Below, piece after piece: positions 1 to 7,075 of a stretch of DNA of 11,668 nt (within the stretch, counting starts at the first letter, position 1; every line of letters starts with the position of its first letter). Where the stretch lies: positions 1-11,668 of the forward strand of contig JAEUSA010000329.1 of NCBI GenBank assembly GCA_016788945.1. Direction: 5' to 3'. This DNA comes from Leptospiraceae bacterium. GTDB lineage: Bacteria > Spirochaetota > Leptospiria > Turneriellales > Turneriellaceae. Made by a program: the position numbers and the translations under genes. The notes below the pieces were generated by a model. It made no database searches. It was not told the origin of the DNA and worked only from the letters and a program-made list of their open reading frames with translations.

Positions 1-202
1 TGTAGGTAACAGTGGATTCTACCTTTTGCGGATCAAGCGCGCCAGTTTTGGTGATCACCATCGACTGAACGTTGGTAATGTCAGGCACCGCATCGACGGG
101 CAGTCTGAGTGAAGAGAACAGGCCGGCGACGCACAGCATGACAACCGTGCCGAGGACGATTGGGCGGTTATTCAGCGCAGAATCAATTAGCCTGGAAAAC
201 AT
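1..202 (-). CDS. CzcA/CusA-like heavy-metal efflux RND pump, N-terminal fragment (runs off the window)
   Basis: Only the first 67 residues are visible; the gene continues beyond base 1. Reverse translation gives a short cytoplasmic N-terminus, a first transmembrane helix at about residues 14-32, then LPVDAVPDITNVQ (34-46). That last stretch is a hallmark of the heavy-metal-efflux (HME) branch of RND transporters such as CzcA and CusA, inner-membrane proton antiporters that export divalent or monovalent metal ions. The fragment is too short to say which metal. The ATG at 202 is supported by GGAG six bases upstream (209-212) and by alignment with the usual HME start. The gene begins inside the last 20 bp of the upstream outer-membrane channel gene, so translational coupling is likely. 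It forms an efflux unit with that channel; the expected periplasmic adaptor is not between them and may lie downstream. Family confidence is high, substrate unknown. Confidence 0.88.
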   Translation of the reverse strand, partial: MFSRLIDSALNNRPIVLGTVVMLCVAGLFSSLRLPVDAVPDITNVQSMVITKTGALDPQKVESTVTY

Positions 203-1472
203 ACAGGTCTCCTTTATAGATCGCGCTGTCGCCCATCAGGTAAATCATCTGCGCAATAACCTTGACCAGTTCGAGTTGCGTGTCGTAATACGAACTCAGC
301 GCTTCGTGCGTTTTCAGTTCCAGTTCGAGATAAGAGATCAGATCGATGCGGCCCAGCTTGAGTTCACGGTCGGCGAACTGCATTTGCCGTTCGAGCGCGG
401 GAATCTGTTCTGCCTTAAAATCATCGAATAGTTTCTTCTTCTGCATGTATTCGGCATGCGCGGCGCGCGCGAGTTGGAGTACTTCACGCTGAATAAAACG
501 GTTCTCCGAGCGGGCTGCCTCAAGCTTCTTTTCGACCGCTTCGACGCCCGCGCGGTTTGCGTTGAGCACCGGAATCGGTACGGTAATGGCTCCGCCGAAA
601 AACTGGTTGATGCCGGGGTTTTCCAGTGCTTCGCGCCGGTAGAATGCGCTGACCGCGACATCGGGCAGAGGCGCGCGCTTCTGGTACGACATTTCGGCCT
701 CAAGCTTTGCAATCAGCATTTTTCGTGCCTTGAGGCGGCGGTTGCCCGCGAGTACTTTGCCGATAAATGTTTCGGTTTCGAGATCTTTCAGATCGGCCAG
801 CCACGGCGTGACGACGCGAACCTTGGATTTCTGGTTGAGATAGATGTTCAGCTTCTGCCATGAACTTTCGGCTTCAGCCATCGCGGTATTGAGCGTCTTT
901 TGCAATGCAATCAGCTGGTTCGAAACAATATTGCGCTGAATGATCTTTGCCGGCGATGCGTAGGCCTGCGCCCGCATATATGTGCGCATCAGCGACATGC
1001 GTTTGATGCGGTTCGTGATCTGCGATGACTTTAATTCTGCGATGCTGAATGCATATGCATAATAGGCCGCCTCAAGCGAGAGGGATTCAGCGAGGTCTTC
1101 GCCTTCGATTTTCAAAATATCCGCCTCGCGTTCGTAGATTTCGAGCTGTTTACCCAGTTTGCCCGGGAAATAGATCGGCTGCGTCACGCGAAAGTCATAA
1201 GTCATATTGTTATTCTGCGTATCTTTGAGTCTGCCCAGTTCGGCAGAGACGAGAGGGTTTTGCCAAGCGCTCGCCTGTCTACCCTGCGCTTCAGTACTCT
1301 GAATTTTCAGTTTTTGTGCTTGAATGAGCTCGCTATTGCTGCGCACACGTTCGCTGATCTGCAGCAGCGAAAATTCAGTCCGTTCATCGGATGTTTCGGG
1401 TTGAATTACTTCTTCCTCTGCCGCCCCGATAGGAAAAAGTGCAAAAATGCAGAGATATTTTACGAACCGCAT
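183..1472 (-). CDS. TolC/CzcC-family outer membrane efflux protein
   Basis: A 429-residue outer-membrane factor of tripartite efflux systems. It should form a trimeric beta-barrel and periplasmic alpha-tunnel that carries substrate from an RND pump to the exterior. Residues 1-18 look like a Sec signal peptide (short basic start, hydrophobic core, cleavage near GAA/EE). Cys8 is not in a lipobox, so it is probably not a lipoprotein. The mature chain is helical with two similar halves, as in OEP domains. SAWQNPLVSAELG (68-80) near the N-terminus and GGAITVPIPVLNANRAG (293-309) in the second half match the pattern 'leading strand, then P-L/V-x-N-x-N-x-G' of CzcC/CusC proteins. Length (about 420 aa) is typical. 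The gene overlaps the following CzcA-like gene by 20 bp, pointing to metal efflux rather than drug export. No clear Shine-Dalgarno precedes the ATG at 1472, so it may be coupled to the SDR gene that ends 30 bp upstream. Confidence 0.88.
   Translation of the reverse strand: MRFVKYLCIFALFPIGAAEEEVIQPETSDERTEFSLLQISERVRSNSELIQAQKLKIQSTEAQGRQASAWQNPLVSAELGRLKDTQNNNMTYDFRVTQPIYFPGKLGKQLEIYEREADILKIEGEDLAESLSLEAAYYAYAFSIAELKSSQITNRIKRMSLMRTYMRAQAYASPAKIIQRNIVSNQLIALQKTLNTAMAEAESSWQKLNIYLNQKSKVRVVTPWLADLKDLETETFIGKVLAGNRRLKARKMLIAKLEAEMSYQKRAPLPDVAVSAFYRREALENPGINQFFGGAITVPIPVLNANRAGVEAVEKKLEAARSENRFIQREVLQLARAAHAEYMQKKKLFDDFKAEQIPALERQMQFADRELKLGRIDLISYLELELKTHEALSSYYDTQLELVKVIAQMIYLMGDSAIYKGDLYVFQAN
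200..212 (-). promoter_or_regulatory. Ribosome binding site and start of the CzcA-like gene, inside the channel gene's 3' end
   Basis: On the minus strand GGAG (bases 212-209) is followed by a six-base spacer and ATG (202-200). The site lies within the last codons of the upstream channel gene, whose TGA is at 185-183. This fixes the start of the RND pump fragment and indicates an overlapping, probably coupled gene pair. Confidence 0.7.
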
Positions 1473-1502
1473 ACCGGCATTATCATTTTTAGGGTCATCG
1501 TG

Positions 1503-2258
1503 TTAAGTATTCTCTGCAAATACGGTGCCCGAAAGATAATCGGGGAAAATCGGCGTGAAACCCGTGCTGCGAAATTTTTCTGCATGAATATGCCTCTGTG
1601 GTAATCTTGAGTCTGCCGGTGCGTTATGTCCCAAGTGTCGCAGTATGTCACTGCGCAGCAGCGGATTTCCATCGTGTACGTTATAGATACCGGTAAGGTT
1701 ATGTTGCACGGCATGCAGTGCCGCGCGTGCCGCGTCGTCGCGGTGAATAAAATGCACGAGTCGGTCTTCAGCATAGACGGTGCGGCCAGCGTGGTAGATG
1801 GGCCGTTCGCGCGAGTAGAGACCCGCAAGCCGCAGAACGCAAGCATTTGTTTCCGTCAGTGCAATCTGCTCCGCGGTGAGTAGAGTCGCGGCGCGTTCAG
1901 AGTGCGGCGCTGCGTTGTCTTCGTAGTAATCACCCGCTTCATCGGGATAAACCGCGGTACTCGATATGTATATATAGCGCGTGGCATGGACTCCCGCGAG
2001 AAAATTTTGCTGCGCCACGCAATAGGTACGCTGATAGGCAGCTGGCTCACGAATTGCGGGCGCCAGGCAGAAAACCGCCGCATCAAAAATGCCTGATTGA
2101 TCCGGTAGTTGCGCAGCGACAAGGTCGTGCTGAATCAGTGAAAAGCCTTCAGGTGCCGCCGATGAGCGTCGCACGACCGTCAATTCGTAGCCTGCCTGTC
2201 TAAGCAGTACCGCGATCTTTTCTCCAAGGTATCCGTAACCGGCAATGATCGCCCGCAT
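1503..2258 (-). CDS. Atypical NAD(P)-binding SDR-family protein (YeeZ/SDR5-like)
   Basis: A predicted soluble Rossmann-fold protein of 251 residues. The N-terminus MRAIIAGYGYLG carries the dinucleotide-binding GxGxxG motif (residues 7-12). YISSTAVYP (97-105) is the strand-plus-turn typical of extended and atypical SDRs, and VLRLAGLY (141-148) is another family block. The classical YxxxK pair is not evident: after the SSTAVY block comes an SER...AE stretch, as in YeeZ-type proteins annotated as NAD-dependent epimerases of unknown substrate. The reaction is therefore unknown. The frame also opens at a GTG at 2279, adding seven residues. I prefer the ATG at 2258 because it places the first beta strand at the extreme N-terminus, as is usual; neither start has a clear ribosome site. 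The gene diverges from murF and precedes the metal efflux genes by 30 bp in the same direction, so it may be the first gene of that operon, although no functional link is known. Confidence 0.8.
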   Translation of the reverse strand: MRAIIAGYGYLGEKIAVLLRQAGYELTVVRRSSAAPEGFSLIQHDLVAAQLPDQSGIFDAAVFCLAPAIREPAAYQRTYCVAQQNFLAGVHATRYIYISSTAVYPDEAGDYYEDNAAPHSERAATLLTAEQIALTETNACVLRLAGLYSRERPIYHAGRTVYAEDRLVHFIHRDDAARAALHAVQHNLTGIYNVHDGNPLLRSDILRHLGHNAPADSRLPQRHIHAEKFRSTGFTPIFPDYLSGTVFAENT

Positions 2259-2333
2259 GCGACCAGAACGAAATGCCACTCGTAGTTTCGAGAAAAAAGT
2301 GACGCCCGCGCAGACAAATGAATTTGAGTTGCG

Positions 2334-3731
2334 GTGTTCGCAGCGATCGATTATGATCTTTTCACTATAACGGCTATTGCTACCGGGCTAAACCCACAGG
2401 TTCATCTACCCGACATTCGCCTGCATTCGATTACCAATTCTTCGCTCGAGGTTCGGCCGGGGTCGCTGTTTGTACCGCTCAAAGACCGGCGCGACGGACA
2501 TGATTTCATTGCCGATGCGGTTGAGCGCGGCGCGCTGGCTTTTTTTGCCCGCAAAAATCATCCGGTTTTGAAAAAGCTACCCGCAGATGTGCGCGCGCGC
2601 GCCATCATTGTCGATGATCCGCTCTTATCGCTGGGCCGCCTCGCAAAGTTTCACCGCGATCGTTATACGCCGTTGGTAATCGCGGTGACTGGCTCGAACG
2701 GCAAAACGACGACCAAAGAAATGCTGGCGCAGATTTTTGGGGCCGCGCTCGGCAAGACCTGCGTTGCCACAGTCAAAAACTACAATAATCATATTGGGGT
2801 TCCCTTTACGTTGTTTTCGATTGGGCCTGAGACACGCGCGGCCATTATCGAAATGGGCATGAACCATGCCGGGGAGATTGCGTACCTCACGAGGCTTGCC
2901 TCACCGCATGCGGCGCTCATCAGCAGCATCGGCCATGCGCACATCGAATTCTTTCGTTCGCGTGCCGGCATTGCGCAGGCGAAGGCCGAAATTGTTCAGG
3001 GTATGCCGCAGGGTGGTAGGCTGTATTTGCCCGCAAATATTGCAGAACTCAAAACGATCCGCCGCGCGGCTGCGCAGGCGCGCGTGCTTGTGCATACCGT
3101 CGATATGAACAAGAGTATCTTGCGCGTGAAAAAACGTTCGGCCGAAGGTTTTGTGCTGAGTATCGGCAAGCGCAGGCTGATGTTTCCTTATGCTAATGCG
3201 GCATGGGTGTCGAATCTTGCGCTCGCGGTCGAGGCTGCGTGCGATGCCGGTATCACCGCAGACAGCATCGCCTCGGCCGTCGAAAAATTCAAGCCCGCGG
3301 ACGGGCGCATGCAATTTCTCAACGTTCCGGGCAGCGAGCTGACGGTAATCGATGATGGTTATAATGCCAACCCTGATTCGGCCATTGCCTCGATCGATTC
3401 AGCGTTGCAGGCAGCTGCCGGTCGTCCCGTTGTGTGTGTGTTCGGTGATTTTAAGGAGCTTGGTCGCTTCAGCAATTCATTGCACACATGGACGGGAACC
3501 GAAGCTGCGCGCGCAGGGGTAGCCGCGTTTTACGGCATCGGTCGTGATATGCGCCATGCGGTGACAGCTTTTCGCCGCAAAGCACCCATGCGCCCGGCAG
3601 AAAATTTTACACGCGAAAAATTCAGTCAGCTCGCTGCGAAACTGAGAGCAGAAGCGGGCAACGCGATCATTCTCGTAAAAGGCTCGCGCTCCATGCGCAT
3701 GGAAGAATTTGTCGCGCTGTTGCGGAAGTAG
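2334..3731 (+). CDS. murF: UDP-N-acetylmuramoyl-tripeptide--D-alanyl-D-alanine ligase MurF
   Basis: An ATP-dependent cytoplasmic Mur ligase that adds D-Ala-D-Ala to UDP-MurNAc-tripeptide, completing the peptidoglycan stem peptide. In 465 residues the three Mur domains are visible. The N-terminal substrate-binding domain has PGSLFVPLKDRRDGHDFI (42-59). The central ATPase has the P-loop TGSNGKTT (119-126), the NYNNHIGVP block (149-157), IEMGMNHAGEI (172-182) and AKAEI (216-220), whose Lys217 is the position usually carbamylated in Mur ligases. The C-terminal domain has DDGYNANPDS (340-349) and VKGSRSMRMEEFV near the end. The block preceding the conserved Asn at 294 reads AAWVSN instead of the usual G-x-H-N-V-x-N, a mild oddity. 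The start is GTG at 2334: an in-frame stop lies just upstream (2325-2327), and GAG at 2326-2328 is a weak ribosome site five bases away. It is the only plus-strand gene here and has no partner in the window. Confidence 0.95.
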   Translation: MFAAIDYDLFTITAIATGLNPQVHLPDIRLHSITNSSLEVRPGSLFVPLKDRRDGHDFIADAVERGALAFFARKNHPVLKKLPADVRARAIIVDDPLLSLGRLAKFHRDRYTPLVIAVTGSNGKTTTKEMLAQIFGAALGKTCVATVKNYNNHIGVPFTLFSIGPETRAAIIEMGMNHAGEIAYLTRLASPHAALISSIGHAHIEFFRSRAGIAQAKAEIVQGMPQGGRLYLPANIAELKTIRRAAAQARVLVHTVDMNKSILRVKKRSAEGFVLSIGKRRLMFPYANAAWVSNLALAVEAACDAGITADSIASAVEKFKPADGRMQFLNVPGSELTVIDDGYNANPDSAIASIDSALQAAAGRPVVCVFGDFKELGRFSNSLHTWTGTEAARAGVAAFYGIGRDMRHAVTAFRRKAPMRPAENFTREKFSQLAAKLRAEAGNAIILVKGSRSMRMEEFVALLRK

Positions 3732-3734
3732 AAG

Positions 3735-4763
3735 TCAGAGCGAATATTTTTTCAGATACCACTCGACGGTTTTTTTGATACCGCTTTCAAAGTTTTCCGC
3801 GGCTTTCCATCCCAATTGGGTTTCGATTTTTGTCGCGTCGATCGCGTAGCGGCGGTCATGGCCGGGGCGATCGGTAACAAAAGTGATGAGATCTTTGTAG
3901 TGTGCGACACCTTTGAGACGCGTCGAGGGTGGAGCGAGCTGCTGTAGCAAATCAGTGATCGTCGCAACAATCTGCAGGTTATTGCGCTCGTTGCGGCCGC
4001 CGATATTATAGGTTTCACCTGCTTTGCCTGTGTGAAAGGCCAGATCGATGCCCGCGCAGTGATCGCGCACATAGAGCCAGTCACGCACGTTTTTGCCGTC
4101 GCCGTAAATGGGTATCTTTTCGCCTGCCAAAGCTTTGCGGATAATCGTCGGTATCAGCTTTTCGTTGTGCTGGTGCGGTCCGTAGTTGTTGGAACAATTG
4201 GTGATGACGGTGTCGAGACCGTATGTGTGATGCCAGGCACGGGCGAGAAAATCGCTGCCGGCCTTCGATGCACTGTAAGGGCTATTCGGCGCGTAAGCCG
4301 TATCTTCGCGAAACAGGCCGGTTTCGCCGAGTGAACCGTATACCTCATCGGTCGAGACATGGAGAAACCGGCATTTTTCTTTACCGGCTTTTACTTTGAA
4401 CGGCGCGTCTAGCCAGTGCGCGCGCGCCGCGTCGAGCAGCGTGAGCGTTCCTTTGACATTGGTCTCGATAAAAACTGCCGGACCGCTGATCGAATTGTCG
4501 ACATGCGATTCTGCTGCGAAGTGGACGACACCGGAGATCTCGTGTTGGCTGAACAGCTGGTGCACGAGTTCTTTGTCGAGAATGTCACCGACGACGAGCT
4601 TGTGGCGCGGATTGTTCTCTGCGGAAACAAGGTAATCTTTGTTCGCGGCATAGGTCAGTTTATCGAGATTGATTATCTGATAATCCGGATATTTTTCGAG
4701 CAGGTGCAGGACAAAATTTGAGCCGATAAAACCGGCGCCGCCCGTGACAAGTATGCTTTTCAT
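3735..4763 (-). CDS. rfbB: dTDP-glucose 4,6-dehydratase RfbB/RmlB
   Basis: Second enzyme of dTDP-L-rhamnose synthesis: converts dTDP-glucose to dTDP-4-keto-6-deoxyglucose with tightly bound NAD+, in the cytoplasm. It is an extended SDR of 342 residues, the family's normal length. TGGAGFIGSN (7-16) binds NAD. STDEVYG (137-143) supplies the Thr-Asp-Glu of dehydration. SPYSASK (161-167) supplies the YxxxK pair. NNYGPHQHNEKLIPT (192-206) and GKNVRDWLYV (223-232) are strong RmlB signatures. The frame extends upstream to an ATG at 4805, but I chose 4763 because GGAGGG sits eight bases before it and because the NAD motif then starts at residue 7 as usual. It is the last gene of the rfbA-rfbC-rfbD-rfbB order, four bases after rfbD, and its stop lies 3 bp from that of murF on the opposite strand. 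Confidence 0.96.
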   Translation of the reverse strand: MKSILVTGGAGFIGSNFVLHLLEKYPDYQIINLDKLTYAANKDYLVSAENNPRHKLVVGDILDKELVHQLFSQHEISGVVHFAAESHVDNSISGPAVFIETNVKGTLTLLDAARAHWLDAPFKVKAGKEKCRFLHVSTDEVYGSLGETGLFREDTAYAPNSPYSASKAGSDFLARAWHHTYGLDTVITNCSNNYGPHQHNEKLIPTIIRKALAGEKIPIYGDGKNVRDWLYVRDHCAGIDLAFHTGKAGETYNIGGRNERNNLQIVATITDLLQQLAPPSTRLKGVAHYKDLITFVTDRPGHDRRYAIDATKIETQLGWKAAENFESGIKKTVEWYLKKYSL

Positions 4764-4777
4764 CTGATTATCCCTCC
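4761..4777 (-). promoter_or_regulatory. Strong Shine-Dalgarno that sets the rfbB start, overlapping the end of rfbD
   Basis: On the minus strand GGAGGG (4777-4772) lies eight bases before ATG 4763-4761. It is the best ribosome site in the window. It is embedded in the last codons of rfbD (encoding ...LEG before TAA), so rfbB is probably re-initiated efficiently. It argues against the longer rfbB start at 4805. Confidence 0.8.
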
Positions 4778-5652
4778 AGGATTTTATGTTCCGAAATTGC
4801 TTCACTTAAGGCACGGCGCCAGTGTCGCACCGGCCATTGGAATCGTTCACTGAATTTACGCGGCCATAACGCGCTGTAGGCCGGGCGCGGGGTCGGTACC
4901 GGATACTCGTGCGTCAGAATCGGCAGGACGGGTGTTTCGATCGCCGCCAACTCGAGAATCGCGCAAGCAAAGTCATACCAGGTGGTGACACCGTAGTTAC
5001 TGAAGTGAAAAATTTCCGGCGTGCCGGCGTTCGCTTGCGGCGCAGAAACCAATTGCCAGAGTGCACGCGCCAGATCGACAGCATAAGTGGGGGATCCATG
5101 CTGGTCAGCAATCACACGCAATTCGCTTTTTTCTCTGCCAAGCCGCAGCATCGTCTTCATGAAGTTTGCATTGAATTCCGAATATAACCATGATGTCCGT
5201 ACAATCGCCGCAGGCGCACCCGATTCAGCGACGGCGCGTTCACCGGCGGCTTTGCTTTGTGCGTAAATTCCAATAGGTTGCACCATCTGGTTTTCATCGA
5301 TCGGGCGGTTAAACGAACCATGAAAAAGAAAATCGGTCGATATGTGCACCAAAAAAGCGCCATGCTTTTTTGCCGCCTGCGCCAGATTGGCAACAGCCTT
5401 TTCGTTTGCCGCAAAAGCCGCATCCTTCTCTTTTTCCGCGAGATCGACCTTCGTATAAGCGGCCGCGTTTATGATCACATTGGGCTTGTTGTTTTTCACA
5501 TAGGTTTCAACCGTATCTGAGTCTTCAATATTGAGCGTTGCCTTAGCGGCATAACTCACTGAAAACGATTCGGGTTGGGTTTTTTTCAGCGAAAGGCCTA
5601 ACTGGCCGGTTCCGCCGGTGACGAGCACCCTGATCTGTTGCCGGTCAGCCAT
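4768..5652 (-). CDS. rfbD: dTDP-4-dehydrorhamnose reductase RfbD/RmlD
   Basis: Final enzyme of the pathway: NAD(P)H-dependent reduction of dTDP-4-keto-L-rhamnose to dTDP-L-rhamnose. The protein has 294 residues, normal for the family. TGGTGQLG (12-19) is the cofactor loop and NAAAYTKVD (62-70) is a family signature. STDFLF (105-110) contains the catalytic Thr106, and YAQSKAAGE (130-138) contains Tyr130 and Lys134. RTSWLYS (152-158) and DQHGSPTYA (183-191) complete the RmlD pattern. The family's usual STDYVFDG reads STDFLFHG here, a conservative variation. The ATG at 5652 is the only reasonable start; it follows the rfbC stop by one base and has no clear Shine-Dalgarno, so translation is likely coupled to rfbC. 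Confidence 0.95.
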   Translation of the reverse strand: MADRQQIRVLVTGGTGQLGLSLKKTQPESFSVSYAAKATLNIEDSDTVETYVKNNKPNVIINAAAYTKVDLAEKEKDAAFAANEKAVANLAQAAKKHGAFLVHISTDFLFHGSFNRPIDENQMVQPIGIYAQSKAAGERAVAESGAPAAIVRTSWLYSEFNANFMKTMLRLGREKSELRVIADQHGSPTYAVDLARALWQLVSAPQANAGTPEIFHFSNYGVTTWYDFACAILELAAIETPVLPILTHEYPVPTPRPAYSALWPRKFSERFQWPVRHWRRALSEAISEHKILEG

Positions 5653-5653
5653 A

Positions 5654-6190
5654 TCAGTCGAAAAATTCTGCGTCTTTATAGAGGGGTAAAACCTTATCTT
5701 TTTCCGAAACCTGAATCGCGGTTGCGGGTAATTTCCAATCTATGCCCAGCGCAGGGTCGTTATAGAGAATACCGCGCTCATCCACTTTACTGTAAAAATT
5801 ATCAACCTTGTACTGAAAAATCGCTGTTTCAGAGAGGACGACAAAACCGTGCGCAAATCCGCGTGGTACGAACAGCTGGTGTTTTTTCTTCTCGTCTAAA
5901 ACGTAGGTGTATATTTTTCCGAAATGGGGTGAGCTTTTGCGGATATCGACGACAATATCAAGCACCTCGCCGGTGACAACCCGAACCAGTTTTGCCTGTG
6001 CTTTATCGCCGATTTGATAGTGCAGGCCGCGCAATATGCCGTGCGTAGAGAACGATTCATTGTCCTGTACAAAAGTTTCGTCGATACCCCATTTTTGCCC
6101 GAAGGTATTACGGTTATAGGGTTCGAAGAAATAGCCGCGGCTATCGCCGAAAACTGCGGGTTCAATCAGAATCGGCGCAGCGTATTTCAA
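5654..6190 (-). CDS. rfbC: dTDP-4-dehydrorhamnose 3,5-epimerase RfbC/RmlC (TTG start)
   Basis: Third enzyme of the pathway: double epimerisation at C3 and C5 of dTDP-4-keto-6-deoxyglucose. A 178-residue cupin of typical length. DSRGYFFE (16-23), QDNESFSTHGILRGLHYQ (42-59), FVPRGFAHGF (107-116) and YSKVDERGI (133-141) are clear RmlC blocks. Residues expected for catalysis and binding are present: Arg54 and His57 in RGLHYQ, Lys67 in KLVRVV, His114, Tyr127 and Asp165 in SEKD. The only usable start is TTG at 6190, since no in-frame ATG occurs in the N-terminal part. It directly follows the rfbA TGA with no base between and has AGAGG five bases upstream. The alternative of a much shorter protein would lose the conserved first strand. 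Confidence 0.94.
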   Translation of the reverse strand: MKYAAPILIEPAVFGDSRGYFFEPYNRNTFGQKWGIDETFVQDNESFSTHGILRGLHYQIGDKAQAKLVRVVTGEVLDIVVDIRKSSPHFGKIYTYVLDEKKKHQLFVPRGFAHGFVVLSETAIFQYKVDNFYSKVDERGILYNDPALGIDWKLPATAIQVSEKDKVLPLYKDAEFFD

Positions 6191-6200
6191 TCAGGCCTCT
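6188..6200 (-). promoter_or_regulatory. Ribosome binding site and TTG start of rfbC abutting the rfbA stop
   Basis: Minus strand: AGAGG (6200-6196), a five-base spacer containing the rfbA stop TGA (6193-6191), then TTG (6190-6188). The unusual start codon is supported by this site and by conservation of the protein N-terminus. Confidence 0.65.
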
Positions 6201-7075
6201 TTGCTGCCCGCAAGCCGTAACAGATATTTGCCGTATTCAATTTTTTCGAGCGGCTTCGCCAATTTGACAAGTTGTTCGGCCGTAATGTACTTTTTCAGAT
6301 ACGCAATTTCTTCGATACAGGCGATCTTGAGTCCCTGACGCTTTTCCATCAGGCTGACAAAATGGCTCGCATCGAGCAGAGAATCATGCGTTCCGGTATC
6401 GAGCCAGGCATACCCGCGACCCATCAGGTTGACGCGCAGCCTGTTTTCGTTCAAAAACACGCGGTTAAGATCAGTAATTTCGAGTTCGCCGCGGGGCGAG
6501 GGTTTCAGAGCCTTCGCCTTGGCGACGACCGAGTTGTCATAAAAATATAATCCCACTACCGCATAATTACTCTTCGGTTTTGCGGGTTTTTCTTCGATCG
6601 AAAGTGCTTTGTAGTTGTTGTCGAACTCGACGACTCCGTAGCGCTCCGGATCAAGCACCGGATAGGCGAAAACTTCACCGCCACCCCGCTGCTCGGTGCG
6701 CAAGACTGCTTCGGTCAGAAGTTCGGTCAAATGATGGCCGTGAAAGATGTTATCACCTAACACGAGTGCCGCAGAGTCATTGCCGATAAAATCGGCGCCG
6801 ATGATAAAAGCCTGTGCGAGCCCGTCGGGCGATGGCTGCTCCGCATAACTGAATTTCAGCCCGAGTTCTTCTCCGCTACCCAACAGCTCGCGAAAACGCG
6901 GCAAATCATGCGGTGTTGAAATCACGAGTATCTCGCGAATTCCCGCGAGCATCAGCACCGAAAGCGGATAATAAATCATCGGCTTGTCGTAAATCGGCAT
7001 CAGCTGTTTCGAAACGACGCGCGTAACCGGGTAAAGGCGGGTGCCAGAACCGCCGGCGAGAATAATACCTTTCAT
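6191..7075 (-). CDS. rfbA: Glucose-1-phosphate thymidylyltransferase RfbA/RmlA
   Basis: First enzyme of dTDP-L-rhamnose synthesis: glucose-1-phosphate + dTTP to dTDP-glucose + PPi, usually feedback-inhibited by dTDP-rhamnose. The 294-residue length is standard. The nucleotidyltransferase signature [13 protein letters not shown] (6-18) with [11 protein letters not shown] (22-32) provides phosphate- and metal-binding residues. LGDNIFHG (106-113) carries the metal-binding Asp. [20 protein letters not shown] (161-180), LEITDLN (198-204) and [10 protein letters not shown] (224-233) are characteristic of the large homotetrameric RmlA type. The ATG at 7075 overlaps the TGA of the upstream gene as ATGA, a four-base overlap indicating coupled translation. 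It leads the order rfbA-rfbC-rfbD-rfbB, with all four pathway enzymes adjacent. Confidence 0.96.
   Translation of the reverse strand: MKGIILAGGSGTRLYPVTRVVSKQLMPIYDKPMIYYPLSVLMLAGIREILVISTPHDLPRFRELLGSGEELGLKFSYAEQPSPDGLAQAFIIGADFIGNDSAALVLGDNIFHGHHLTELLTEAVLRTEQRGGGEVFAYPVLDPERYGVVEFDNNYKALSIEEKPAKPKSNYAVVGLYFYDNSVVAKAKALKPSPRGELEITDLNRVFLNENRLRVNLMGRGYAWLDTGTHDSLLDASHFVSLMEKRQGLKIACIEEIAYLKKYITAEQLVKLAKPLEKIEYGKYLLRLAGSKEA

Noticed and set aside
49..60. 12-bp palindrome in the RND pump fragment
   Set aside because: It is inside coding sequence of a conserved family and isolated; no evidence for a binding site.
72..431. Plus-strand open frame of 119 codons opposite the channel and pump genes
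   Set aside because: It lies entirely over well-supported minus-strand coding sequence and shows no family features. The same applies to the other antisense frames across the window.
2318..2356. A 12-codon leader-like open frame overlapping the murF start
   Set aside because: It has no ribosome site, no regulatory codon pattern and no attenuator structure; likely chance.
2589..2602. Alternating GC run that could form Z-DNA
   Set aside because: It is short and explained by Arg-Ala codons in murF; no supporting context.
3690..3703. Perfect 14-bp palindrome near the 3' end of murF
   Set aside because: It falls within conserved coding sequence (SMRME of the VKGSRSMRMEEF block) and has no T tract next to it, so it is explained by codons and is not a convincing terminator.
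3747..3776. Two T runs (3747-3752 and 3770-3776) just after murF as a terminator
   Set aside because: No G+C-rich hairpin precedes either run. Both encode Lys codons near the C-terminus of rfbB on the other strand.
4764..4805. Longer rfbB N-terminus starting at 4805
   Set aside because: It would overlap rfbD, adds 14 residues absent from the family's normal start, and ignores the strong GGAGGG placed before 4763.
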